Shown here in pieces: positions 12,903 to 20,209 of a stretch of 21,707 nucleotides of DNA (its first letter is position 1; every line of letters begins with the position of its first letter). The DNA comes from SBBG01 sp033717875. GTDB lineage: Bacteria; Pseudomonadota; Gammaproteobacteria; Ga0077554; Ga007554. The notes beneath the pieces were generated by a model. The model made no database searches and was not told the DNA's origin. It worked only from the letters and a program-made list of their open reading frames with translations. The translations under genes were made by a program, and so were the position numbers. The DNA lies in the NCBI GenBank assembly GCA_033717875.1, contig JADDKJ010000051.1, positions 1 to 21,707 of the forward strand. Reading direction: 5' to 3'.

Positions 12903-13543
12903 TGAACACACGATTGCGTGGCTTATACGCCATCACCGACAGCGCACTGATAGCACCGGATAAGTTGATCGAAGAGGTTGCCCAGGCCATCGCGGGCGGG
13001 GCCGCCGTGATTCAATACCGCGACAAGGGCACCGATGCGGCCCGCCGCGAATGCGAGGCGCGCGGACTGCTGACGCTCTGCCGCGCCCATGGCGTGCCGC
13101 TGATCATCAACGATGATGTCGCGCTCGCCGCCGCGATCGGCGCCGACGGCGTGCATCTCGGCCGCGACGACATCACACTGAATGAAGCAAGGCGCCGCTT
13201 GGGTACTGCCGCGCTGATCGGCGTGTCCTGCTACAATGATCTTGCCCGCGCCGAGGTGGCTCAGGCAGCGGGAGCCGATTATGTCGCCTTCGGCCGCTTC
13301 TTCGGCTCGCACACCAAACCGAATGCGGTGCGGGCGGGTGTCGAATTGCTTCACCAAGCCAGGCAACGGCTGGACATCCCGGTCGCCGCCATCGGCGGCA
13401 TCACAGCGGAAAACGGCGCGGCGCTGATCGAAGCCAGCGCTGACATGCTGGCGGTCATCCATGGTGTCTTTGGCCAAACAGATATTACCGGCGCGGCGCG
13501 AAGCATCGCCCTGCTTTTCAAACCTCAAATGATACAACTTTAA
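12902..13543 (+). CDS. thiE: thiamine-phosphate synthase
   Basis: A 213-residue TIM-barrel enzyme that joins HMP-PP (made by ThiD) with the thiazole phosphate to give thiamine phosphate. Characteristic segments are LYAITDSALI, IQYRDKGTD (pyrophosphate/Mg site), LIINDDVALA, GVHLGRDD, GVSCYNDL, DYVAFGRFFGSHTKPNA and the C-terminal phosphate loop AIGGITAENG. The ATG overlaps the thiD stop by one base (TGATG). It ends nine bases before hemL, so thiD-thiE-hemL form one operon. Confidence 0.95.
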   Translation: MNTRLRGLYAITDSALIAPDKLIEEVAQAIAGGAAVIQYRDKGTDAARRECEARGLLTLCRAHGVPLIINDDVALAAAIGADGVHLGRDDITLNEARRRLGTAALIGVSCYNDLARAEVAQAAGADYVAFGRFFGSHTKPNAVRAGVELLHQARQRLDIPVAAIGGITAENGAALIEASADMLAVIHGVFGQTDITGAARSIALLFKPQMIQL

Positions 13544-13552
13544 GGAGAACCC

Positions 13553-14833
13553 ATGACCCGAAGCCACGAACTCTTCCAGCAAGCCCAGAGACACATCCCC
13601 GGCGGCGTGAATTCGCCGGTGCGCGCCTTCCGCGGCGTGGGCGGCGAGCCGGTGTTCTTGAAGCGCGGCGCGGGAGCGTATGTCTATGACGAGGACGATC
13701 AACGCTACATCGACTACGTTGGCTCGTGGGGGCCGATGATCCTCGGTCACGCCCATCCCGACGTGATCAAGGCCGTACAGGAAGCCGCCGCCAACGGTCT
13801 GGGCTTCGGCGCCCCTACCGCCATCGAAACGACAATGGCCGATCTGCTCTGCACGCTGGTGCCGTCGATGGACATGGTGCGCATGGTCAGCTCCGGCACC
13901 GAAGCCACCATGAGCGCGATCCGCCTGGCGCGCGGCTTCACCGGGCGTGACAAGATCGTCAAATTCGAAGGCTGCTATCACGGCCATTCCGACTCGCTGC
14001 TGGTCAAGGCCGGCTCGGGCGCGCTCACCCTGGGCGTGCCGACTTCGCCCGGCGTGCCCGTAGCGCTCGCCGAACACACCATCACGCTCGACTACAACAA
14101 TCTTGCGCAGGTCGAAGAAGTCTTCACCCACGTCGGCCACCAGATCGCCTGCATCATCGTCGAGCCGGTGGCGGGCAACATGAACTGCATCCCGCCCGCA
14201 CCCGGCTTTCTGCAAGGACTGCGCAAGGTGTGCAGCGAATACGGCGCGGTGCTGATTTTCGACGAAGTGATGACCGGCTTTCGCGTCGCCCTGGGCGGGG
14301 CGCAACACTATTATGGCGTGACGCCCGACCTCACCACCCTGGGCAAAGTCGTCGGCGGCGGACTGCCGGTCGGGGCATTTGGCGGCAAGAAGGAAATCAT
14401 GCAGCACATCGCCCCCCTCGGCCCGGTCTATCAGGCCGGCACGCTGTCCGGCAACCCGGTGGCGATGGCAGCGGGGCTGGCCACTGTTTCCCGGCTCACC
14501 GCACCCGGCTTTTATGAGCATCTGTCGGCGATGACCCAGCGTCTCGCCAGCGGCCTGGTGGAGCGCGCCCAGGCGACAGGCATTCCGCTGAGCACCAACC
14601 AGGTGGGCGGCATGTTCGGCATCTTTTTCACCGATCAGGCCAGCGTCTCCAGCTATGCCCAAGCGGTCAACTGCAACGTCGAACGCTTCAAGCTGTTCTT
14701 CCATGGCATGCTGGAACAAGGCGTCTACCTCGCCCCCTCCGCTTTCGAGGCCGGTTTCGTTTCCGCCGCCCATGGCGAAGCGGAGATCGACGCCACGCTG
14801 GATGCGGCCGAAAGGGTGTTGGCTAACCTCTGA
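13553..14833 (+). CDS. hemL: glutamate-1-semialdehyde 2,1-aminomutase
   Basis: A 426-residue PLP enzyme that converts glutamate-1-semialdehyde to 5-aminolevulinate in the C5 haem/tetrapyrrole pathway. It begins with SHELFQQAQRHIPGGVNSPV, the family hallmark. The PLP lysine is Lys265 in TTLGKVVGGGLPVGAFGG; DEVMTGFR carries the PLP-pyridine Asp, and SSGTEATMSAIRLAR is the phosphate site. AAGGAGAAC lies directly upstream of the ATG. It is the last gene of the thiD-thiE-hemL operon and converges on the minus-strand GGDEF gene. Confidence 0.97.
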   Translation: MTRSHELFQQAQRHIPGGVNSPVRAFRGVGGEPVFLKRGAGAYVYDEDDQRYIDYVGSWGPMILGHAHPDVIKAVQEAAANGLGFGAPTAIETTMADLLCTLVPSMDMVRMVSSGTEATMSAIRLARGFTGRDKIVKFEGCYHGHSDSLLVKAGSGALTLGVPTSPGVPVALAEHTITLDYNNLAQVEEVFTHVGHQIACIIVEPVAGNMNCIPPAPGFLQGLRKVCSEYGAVLIFDEVMTGFRVALGGAQHYYGVTPDLTTLGKVVGGGLPVGAFGGKKEIMQHIAPLGPVYQAGTLSGNPVAMAAGLATVSRLTAPGFYEHLSAMTQRLASGLVERAQATGIPLSTNQVGGMFGIFFTDQASVSSYAQAVNCNVERFKLFFHGMLEQGVYLAPSAFEAGFVSAAHGEAEIDATLDAAERVLANL

Positions 14834-14851
14834 TATAGCGGCCAACCGGCA

Positions 14852-14882
14852 TTCCATGCACCCATGGTAGTGGTGCGTGGAA
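14852..14882. terminator. hairpin between convergent hemL and GGDEF genes
   Basis: TTCCATGCACC and GGTGCGTGGAA form an 11 bp stem with one G-T wobble. It is 19 bp after the hemL stop and 39 bp after the stop of the opposing gene. No T run follows on either strand, so it may protect 3' ends rather than terminate. Confidence 0.4.
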
Positions 14883-14920
14883 CGCCCCCGACGGAAACGC
14901 TGAATTAAGCCGGCGGTTCC

Positions 14921-16687
14921 CTACGATTTCCGCGGGTTGAAGAATCGCAGGGCATTGCGTCCCGCTTTCTTCGCCTGGTACATGGCGATGTCGGCTTGTT
15001 TCATCAGCTCATCTATCGACTGCTGGTGTCCTTTGAATGTAGTGACGCCAATGCTGGGGGTGCTGTGATATTCGTGCGTGGCAAGCTGGTAAGGCCGATT
15101 GAGAGCGGCCAGAATTTTCTGGCCAACCTCTTCTGCCTGCTCCGCCGCTTCAAGGTTATACTCACTCAGATCCTCCAGCATCACCACGAATTCGTCCCCG
15201 GCCAAACGGGCTACAGTGTCGCCTTCGCGCACACATGACACCAGACGTTGCGCAACCTGTTGCAGCAACAAGTCCCCCTTGTCATGTCCAAGTGTGTCAT
15301 TGAGCGACTTGAAATTGTCCAAGTCGATGAACAGCAGCGCACCTTCTTTACCGCTACGCCCGCTGGAAGCCACTGCGCGTTGAAGCCGGTCCAGCAACAA
15401 CCGGCGATTGGGCAGGCTCGTAAGATGATCGTAAAACGCCAGATACTGGATCTCTTCAGCCGCCACCTTGCTCGCGGTAATGTCGGCGAGTGTGGCAACA
15501 AAACTGGAAACAATACCCTCCGCGTTTTTAACCGCGGTGATGGTGAGATACCCCGGATAGTCTTCGCCGTTCTTTCGGCGGCCCCAGATTTCGCCTGCCC
15601 ATGCGCCCATATCATTGACCGTCTGCCACATTGCAGCATGGAAATTTTTATCCTGGCGGTCAGACATGAATACTTGTGTGTTCTTGCCGATGACGTCTTC
15701 CGAGTTATAGCCGGTAATGGAAGTAAATGCCTGGTTAACCCGCTGGACTACGTTATTGGCATCGGTGATTATCATGCCTTCCTGAGATTCAAAGGCGGCC
15801 GCGGCAATGCGCAGGTCGGCTTCATATTTCTTGCGCTTGGTGATGTCTTGAACCGTGCCAAGCATTTTCAGGGGACGCCCTTGAGCACTGAAATCCAGCT
15901 TACCTAATCCATGCACCCAACGTTCGGTGTGATCATTGTGACGAATAATGCGGTATTCCTTATCGAAGACCTTGCCCTGGCCGATAACTTCGTCTCTAAG
16001 GTAGTCGACCATCATCGCGCGGTCGTCGGGATGTAACAGAGCCTCCCATCCTTCTATAGAGCGTTCGTATGCTTCGTTTATCCCGAACACCTTGTCAAGT
16101 ACGTCCGAGCCTTTCCACAGCCCGGTGGGAATATCCAGCACATAAGTGCCCAAGCCTGCAATGATCTGTGTTTCCTTGAGTAATTCCTCGCTTTCGCGCA
16201 ACACTTCCTCGTTCTGTTGCAGCAGGATATTCATGTTCTCGAGCAGTGCGTTCTGCTCGGCAAGTTTACGGTTGATGAGTTCAAGTTCATCTTCCTTGCG
16301 CTTTCTGTCATCTATATTGAACGTCACACCGATAAACCGCCGCCCCCGGCTGTCGCCATCGCGATCCATGATTTTGCCGTAGTTGGCATACCAGACCCAG
16401 GTACCGCACTTGGCGCGCAACCTGAACTCGCAACGATATTGCGCCGTAACGCCTGTCAAATGGTCGTCGATGGCGGCCTTGATCGCAGAGACATCATCGG
16501 AATGGACGATCGCGAAAAGATCATCAATGTAGAAAAGGGCTTCCTCTTCGCTATAACCGAGTTCCGCAAAGGTTTTACTTGCCTTGTGGGTGACATCGCC
16601 GGTAACCAGATCGTTTTCCCAAAGATCGAGGCCGGCTGCTTCCAGAGCAAGCTCCAGGCGTTCCTTGTTGATGTCCTGCCCACCCAT
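14921..16687 (-). CDS. PAS-PAS-PAS-GGDEF protein (probable diguanylate cyclase)
   Basis: A cytoplasmic signalling protein of 588 residues without transmembrane segments. Three PAS/PAC modules lie at about 10-128, 172-285 and 290-410, a coiled coil at about 129-172 separates the first two, and the GGDEF domain covers 415-588 (AFYDHLTSLPNRRLLLDRLQ, FIDLDNFKSLNDTLGHDKGD). The signature is AGDEF (496-500) rather than GGDEF, and an intact inhibitory RxxD (REGD) lies five residues before it. It would make cyclic di-GMP in response to a signal sensed by PAS. It stops at LRFFNPRKS, where many homologues run on into an EAL domain. ATG 16687 has GAGGTG seven bases upstream; a TTG at 16702 is less likely. 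It is downstream of a small gene and a MazF-type module. Confidence 0.9.
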   Translation of the reverse strand: MGGQDINKERLELALEAAGLDLWENDLVTGDVTHKASKTFAELGYSEEEALFYIDDLFAIVHSDDVSAIKAAIDDHLTGVTAQYRCEFRLRAKCGTWVWYANYGKIMDRDGDSRGRRFIGVTFNIDDRKRKEDELELINRKLAEQNALLENMNILLQQNEEVLRESEELLKETQIIAGLGTYVLDIPTGLWKGSDVLDKVFGINEAYERSIEGWEALLHPDDRAMMVDYLRDEVIGQGKVFDKEYRIIRHNDHTERWVHGLGKLDFSAQGRPLKMLGTVQDITKRKKYEADLRIAAAAFESQEGMIITDANNVVQRVNQAFTSITGYNSEDVIGKNTQVFMSDRQDKNFHAAMWQTVNDMGAWAGEIWGRRKNGEDYPGYLTITAVKNAEGIVSSFVATLADITASKVAAEEIQYLAFYDHLTSLPNRRLLLDRLQRAVASSGRSGKEGALLFIDLDNFKSLNDTLGHDKGDLLLQQVAQRLVSCVREGDTVARLAGDEFVVMLEDLSEYNLEAAEQAEEVGQKILAALNRPYQLATHEYHSTPSIGVTTFKGHQQSIDELMKQADIAMYQAKKAGRNALRFFNPRKS

Positions 16688-16698
16688 GTCCGCGCACC

Positions 16699-16860
16699 TC
16701 AACCAGAATAAGGAAGCACACCGGCATAACCGATGTTACGCAGCAAGCCGGCGAACGATGCTACAACGCCGGGAGCATTGTAGAGTTCCGGTTTGGCAAG
16801 AATCGCGGCACCCGCGGCAATGTATTGAAAGTCGGTGATTCCATACTCATGGACGGGCAT
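16699..16860 (-). CDS. unrecognised 53-residue small protein
   Basis: The frame from ATG 16858-16860 to TGA 16699-16701 encodes a 53-residue protein beginning MPVHEYGITDFQYIAAGAA and ending NIGYAGVLPYSG. I do not recognise a family. It has a good ribosome binding site (TAAGGA, about eight bases upstream), balanced composition with no charge bias, and its stop overlaps the GAGGTG ribosome binding site of the downstream GGDEF gene, an arrangement that favours translational coupling. It begins 31 bp after the MazF-type toxin. It may be a sensor partner or leader peptide of the GGDEF protein. It could also be a remnant of a larger gene. Confidence 0.55.
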   Translation of the reverse strand: MPVHEYGITDFQYIAAGAAILAKPELYNAPGVVASFAGLLRNIGYAGVLPYSG

Positions 16861-16891
16861 CGTTTTTTTCCTTAGAGCATTTTTTGGGCGG

Positions 16892-17248
16892 TCATCGGGT
16901 AAAAGAGAACAACGTCTTCAAAGCATTCTCCACCGACACGCGGTCCACGGGCGCAAGCGCTCCGAGCGGGGCGAGGATCAGCCTGTGATCCAGGGTGAAC
17001 AGTTTCATCCGCACAATGGAAGGCGCGGGTAACCCGGCGGCGGTCAGATCGGTAACAGGGATATCCAGTGGCCAGGCCGCATGCTTGGCCGAGGTGATCA
17101 TGGCCAACACGCTGTGGCCGATGGGTGCATTGAATGCGGTTTCGTCGGACAGGATCAAAGCTGGCCGGGTTTTGTGTGCCTGGCGGTCGGCGAACGGAAA
17201 GGGAACCTTGACGATGTCGAAACGCTTATAGGTCACGGTAAGCCTCAT
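16892..17248 (-). CDS. PemK/MazF-family toxin
   Basis: A 118-residue protein with the PemK/MazF pattern: YKRFDIVKVPFPFADRQAHK, TRPALILSDETAF, then SVLAMITSAKHAAWPLDIPV, AGLPAPSIVRMKLFTLDH and an end with LGALAPVDRVSVENALK. These are endoribonucleases that cleave mRNA; RPALIL and the SxVR segment hold the expected conserved residues. The ATG at 17248 overlaps the upstream AbrB-type antitoxin by 23 bp, so the module is intact and antitoxin-first. It reads into the small gene and the GGDEF gene on the same strand. Confidence 0.88.
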   Translation of the reverse strand: MRLTVTYKRFDIVKVPFPFADRQAHKTRPALILSDETAFNAPIGHSVLAMITSAKHAAWPLDIPVTDLTAAGLPAPSIVRMKLFTLDHRLILAPLGALAPVDRVSVENALKTLFSFTR

Positions 17249-17456
17249 CGTCCTCGGCGCTGTTCCATTCAGAGAGCGTTTCGCTCACAGCGGTGAGGTA
17301 TTCAACATCCAGAGGCGCAACGCGCCGCACCACGACACGGCCATCCGTGTCGATTTCCCAAGCCAGGATGTCGCCCGCCTCGGCGTGCAGTACCTTGCGA
17401 ATGCCCGCAGGCACTGTGACCTGACCTTTACTACTGATTTTGGCAAGCTGCGGCAT
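17226..17456 (-). CDS. AbrB/MazE-type antitoxin
   Basis: A 76-residue protein that begins MPQLAKISSKGQVTVPAGIR, the swapped-hairpin AbrB DNA-binding domain, followed by DILAWEIDTDGRVVVRRVAP. The acidic C-terminus (SEWNSAEDDEAYRDL) is the part expected to bind the toxin. The ATG at 17456 is chosen because the family starts just before KISSKGQ; a longer frame begins at 17507 but would run through the operator. Only a weak GTGAGA is seen upstream. It should repress its own promoter through the inverted repeat at 17469-17488. Confidence 0.9.
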   Translation of the reverse strand: MPQLAKISSKGQVTVPAGIRKVLHAEAGDILAWEIDTDGRVVVRRVAPLDVEYLTAVSETLSEWNSAEDDEAYRDL

Positions 17457-17468
17457 GGCGATTCTCAC

Positions 17469-17498
17469 GTAAAGAAGGCTTTCTTTACTGTAAAGAAC
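17469..17498. promoter_or_regulatory. inverted and direct GTAAAGAA sites, antitoxin operator
   Basis: GTAAAGAA and TTCTTTAC face each other around GGCT (17469-17488), and a further GTAAAGAAC follows at 17490-17498. The site is 13 bp upstream of the AbrB-type antitoxin start, where such proteins bind. Confidence 0.55.
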
Positions 17499-17547
17499 GT
17501 GACCCAACTTTACAAGTAGTGATATCGAAATTGCTCGCCACTTTCGC

Positions 17548-17576
17548 TTGCCGCCTGTTGCTATTCCGCGTATAAT
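17548..17576 (+). promoter_or_regulatory. strong candidate sigma-70 promoter of rpmE
   Basis: TTGCCG (17548-17553) and a consensus TATAAT (17571-17576) are spaced by 17 bp. Transcription would start near 17583, giving a leader of about 70 nt with a GCGCGAGGCGCGC hairpin. Confidence 0.7.
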
Positions 17577-17651
17577 GCGCGATTTCCGCCGCAGACGATG
17601 TTGCGCGAGGCGCGCATGCCGTTGGACTCAAGTTTCGATTAAGAGGTTGCC

Positions 17652-17855
17652 ATGAAAGCCGATATCCATCCTGCCTACAATGAAATCACCGTGACATGCA
17701 GTTGCGGCAACAGCTTCAAGACGCGCTCCACCGCAGGCAAAACCTTGGGCCTGGACGTTTGCTCGGTGTGCCACCCCTTCTACACGGGCAAGCAGAAGAT
17801 CGTCGATACCGCCGGCCGCGTGGACAAATTCCGCCAGAAGTACGGCATGAAATAA
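17652..17855 (+). CDS. rpmE: 50S ribosomal protein L31, zinc-binding type
   Basis: A 67-residue ribosomal protein of the large subunit that bridges to the small subunit. It begins MKADIHPAYNEITVTCSCGN and has Cys16, Cys18, Cys37 and Cys40, the four zinc ligands of the C+ type, so this is the zinc-dependent form rather than the YkgM-like zinc-free form. AAGAGG lies seven bases upstream of the ATG. It has its own strong promoter candidate and an intrinsic terminator 32 bp after the stop. Confidence 0.97.
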   Translation: MKADIHPAYNEITVTCSCGNSFKTRSTAGKTLGLDVCSVCHPFYTGKQKIVDTAGRVDKFRQKYGMK

Positions 17856-17862
17856 GCGGGCG

Positions 17863-18684
17863 ATGCTGCTGCCTGGCTATTGCCCGAGGGCGCCCAATGC
17901 GGCGCCCTTTTCTTTTCGTATCTGGCTCGCCGGGCTGTTTTTCGGCTGCTGGGCGGCCGGCGGCGCCGCTGCTCCCACCGATTGCAAACCAAGCCGCACC
18001 GATGAGCGCGTCACAGTAGCGCATGTCCACGATGGCGATACGCTCCGCCTCGCGGACGACCGCCGGGTACGCCTGATCGGCGTCGACACTCCAGAGTTGA
18101 GACGCGACGGCCATCCCGCCCAGCCGCTCGCCATCGAGGCGCGCGACACCCTCCGGGCGATGATCAAGCCAGGCGATACCCTCTTCCTGCACTACGATGA
18201 AGAGCGTTACGACCGCTACGGCCGCACCCTCGCCCACGCTTATCTGGACAATGGCGCAAGCGTGGAGGCACAACTGCTGCAAGAGGGGCTGGCGGCGACC
18301 TTGACCATTCCGCCGAACACCGGAAACCTCGCCTGCTACCAGGCCGCCGAACGGGAAGCACGACAGCGGCGGCGCGGCATCTGGTCGCGGCCGGAATATC
18401 AACCCGTCGCCGCAGCGAGTCTAACGGGCCACGAGCAAGGCTTCCGCCTCGTCACTGGCAAGATAACGCAGATCAGCGACGACAATGGCGACCGCCTGAT
18501 CCGCCTGGAAGACAAGATCACGCTGCGCATCAGCCGCAAGTATATGGGTTATTTCGCCACATCGCTCCCAGGTAACCTGGTAGGACGCGCCATCTTGGCG
18601 CGCGGCCAGTTGCACTCTGACGCCGGGGGGAGTGAAATATACATAAAGATCCGCCACCCTTCGGCATTACAGGTGATCGAATGA
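17863..18684 (+). CDS. secreted staphylococcal-nuclease-like (thermonuclease family) protein
   Basis: A 273-residue protein with a signal peptide (FRIWLAGLFFGCWAAGGAAA) and an SNase domain at about 48-175. The catalytic set is visible: Asp57 and Asp59 in HDGDTLRL, Arg70, Asp75 and Glu78 in RLIGVDTPE, and Arg121 in YDRYGRTLA. It should cleave DNA or RNA in the envelope or outside. The C-terminal ~90 residues (KITQISDDNGDRLIRLEDKI) look like an extra small beta domain. The ATG at 17863 is the only standard start in frame before the signal peptide, but its first codons run through the rpmE terminator and there is no clear ribosome binding site, so the true start is uncertain. It overlaps the next gene by 4 bp. 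Confidence 0.88.
   Translation: MLLPGYCPRAPNAAPFSFRIWLAGLFFGCWAAGGAAAPTDCKPSRTDERVTVAHVHDGDTLRLADDRRVRLIGVDTPELRRDGHPAQPLAIEARDTLRAMIKPGDTLFLHYDEERYDRYGRTLAHAYLDNGASVEAQLLQEGLAATLTIPPNTGNLACYQAAEREARQRRRGIWSRPEYQPVAAASLTGHEQGFRLVTGKITQISDDNGDRLIRLEDKITLRISRKYMGYFATSLPGNLVGRAILARGQLHSDAGGSEIYIKIRHPSALQVIE
17887..17916 (+). terminator. intrinsic terminator of rpmE, inside the next ORF
   Basis: AGGGCGCC (17887-17894) and GGCGCCCT (17901-17908) form a perfect 8 bp stem with loop CAATGC, followed by TTTTCTTTT. It lies within the first 18 codons of the nuclease ORF, so transcripts reaching that gene must read through it or start elsewhere. Confidence 0.8.
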
Positions 18685-20168
18685 CGGGTAAATGGCAAAC
18701 TGCATGGCAGCAACTTGTCTTCGGTATGCTGATCGGCCTGGCTGCGCTGATCGCGGGCTGCGCGACCAACCCGGTGACCGGCGCCAGCCAGTTCGTGATG
18801 GTGTCGGAGGAAGAAGAGATCGCGATGGGCCGCGAGGCGGCGCCAGATGTCCTGAAGCGATACCGGCGCTATGACAACCCTGCCCTGCAAGCCTATGTGC
18901 AGAGCGTCGGTGAACAACTGGCGCAACGCAGCCATCGCCCCAACCTGGTCTATCGCTTCACGGTGCTGGACAGCACCGAGGTGAATGCCTTTGCCCTGCC
19001 TGGCGGTTATATCTATATCACGCGCGGCCTGCTCGCCTATCTCAACTCCGAGGCGCAACTGGCCGCCGTACTCGGCCATGAAATCGGCCATGTCACCGCA
19101 CGCCACTCGGTGCGCCAGATCAGCGCCGCCAAGGCCGCCGGCATCGGCTATACCATCGGCGCGATTCTGTTGCCGCAACTGCGCACCCGGGTCGCACAGG
19201 ATTTGTTCAACGTGGCGGGCACCGCCTTGCTGCGCGGTTACGGCCGCGACATGGAATTGGAGGCCGACCGGTTGGGCGCGCAATATCTGGCACACAGCAG
19301 CTATTCCCCACAGGCGATGATCGAGGTCATAGGCGTACTCAAGCACCAGGAAGAGTTCGAACAACAACTGGCCAAGGAAGAGGGACGCGAACCGCGCGTC
19401 TATCACGGCCTGTTCGCCACCCACCCGGAGCATGACACCCGCCTGCAGGAGGTGGTCGGCGAAGCCGAGGCGGTCAAGACCGCCGAAACCACGCGCGTCA
19501 ACCAGGAAGAATTTTTCCGGTCCCTCGACGGCTTGGTGTTCGGCGACAGCGAACAGGAAGGCATTCGCCGCGGCAACCGCTTTTATCACAAGGAACTCGG
19601 TTTTGCCTTGAGCTTTCCCGAAGGCTGGCGAGTGGAAAACCTGCCCGACCGCCTCATCGCCAAGCCGCGCGAAGGCGATGCCTTGATACAAATGGATGTC
19701 GCCGACTTGAACCAACGGATATCGCCGCGCGAGTTCATGGTCAACCGCATGAAACTCGGAAACCTGGCCGAAGGAGAAGAAATAAGACCTGGCGGTCTGG
19801 AGGGCTACACCGCCTTTACCCGCATCAACACCCCCTTCGGCAAGCGCCGCACGCGCGTATCGGTGATCTATTTCAGGAATCAGGCGTTCATCATCGCCGG
19901 CGCGGCCAAGGAGGACATGGCGCCCAGCCGTTATGACGGCGATTTTCTCGCCACCGCGCAAAGCTTCCATGCCCTCACCGAGCAGGAACGCCCCCTGGCC
20001 AGCGCCCTGAAACTGCGAATCATCACCGCCTCTGCCGAGACCGGTTTTGCCAAGCTGGCCGGCAAATCGAATATCCACAGCCACGCCGAGGAGCAATTGC
20101 GCCTGCTGAATGGCATGTACCCCACAGGGGAACCAACGCCGGGGCAAAAGCTCAAGATAGTGGAGTAG
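18681..20168 (+). CDS. M48-family metalloprotease lipoprotein
   Basis: A 495-residue envelope protease. The N-terminal signal has lipobox IAGC with Cys27, so it is probably lipid-anchored. The zinc site is HEIGH at 133-137, with the third ligand in MELEADRLG (Glu192 by the ExxxD rule). The M48 domain spans about 40-260, close to BepA and LoiP, which act in outer-membrane protein quality control. The C-terminal part (FALSFPEGWRVENL, then AEEQLRLLNGMYP, PTGEPTPGQKLKIV) is the second domain of long M48 relatives rather than the TPR domain of BepA. Its ATG overlaps the nuclease stop (ATGA), so the two are co-translated. Confidence 0.92.
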   Translation: MTGKWQTAWQQLVFGMLIGLAALIAGCATNPVTGASQFVMVSEEEEIAMGREAAPDVLKRYRRYDNPALQAYVQSVGEQLAQRSHRPNLVYRFTVLDSTEVNAFALPGGYIYITRGLLAYLNSEAQLAAVLGHEIGHVTARHSVRQISAAKAAGIGYTIGAILLPQLRTRVAQDLFNVAGTALLRGYGRDMELEADRLGAQYLAHSSYSPQAMIEVIGVLKHQEEFEQQLAKEEGREPRVYHGLFATHPEHDTRLQEVVGEAEAVKTAETTRVNQEEFFRSLDGLVFGDSEQEGIRRGNRFYHKELGFALSFPEGWRVENLPDRLIAKPREGDALIQMDVADLNQRISPREFMVNRMKLGNLAEGEEIRPGGLEGYTAFTRINTPFGKRRTRVSVIYFRNQAFIIAGAAKEDMAPSRYDGDFLATAQSFHALTEQERPLASALKLRIITASAETGFAKLAGKSNIHSHAEEQLRLLNGMYPTGEPTPGQKLKIVE

Positions 20169-20209
20169 AATACCTGTCATTCCTGCAATCAAGTGAGTGT
20201 AAGACCGCC

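Noticed and set aside
12923..14857. 644-codon open frame antisense to thiE and hemL
   Set aside because: It is the complement of two clearly real genes with high GC third positions, has a His/Arg/Gly/Asp-rich composition and no domain.
18549..20192. 547-codon open frame antisense to the M48 protease gene
   Set aside because: Mirror frame of a gene with all expected M48 motifs; no ribosome binding site or domain.
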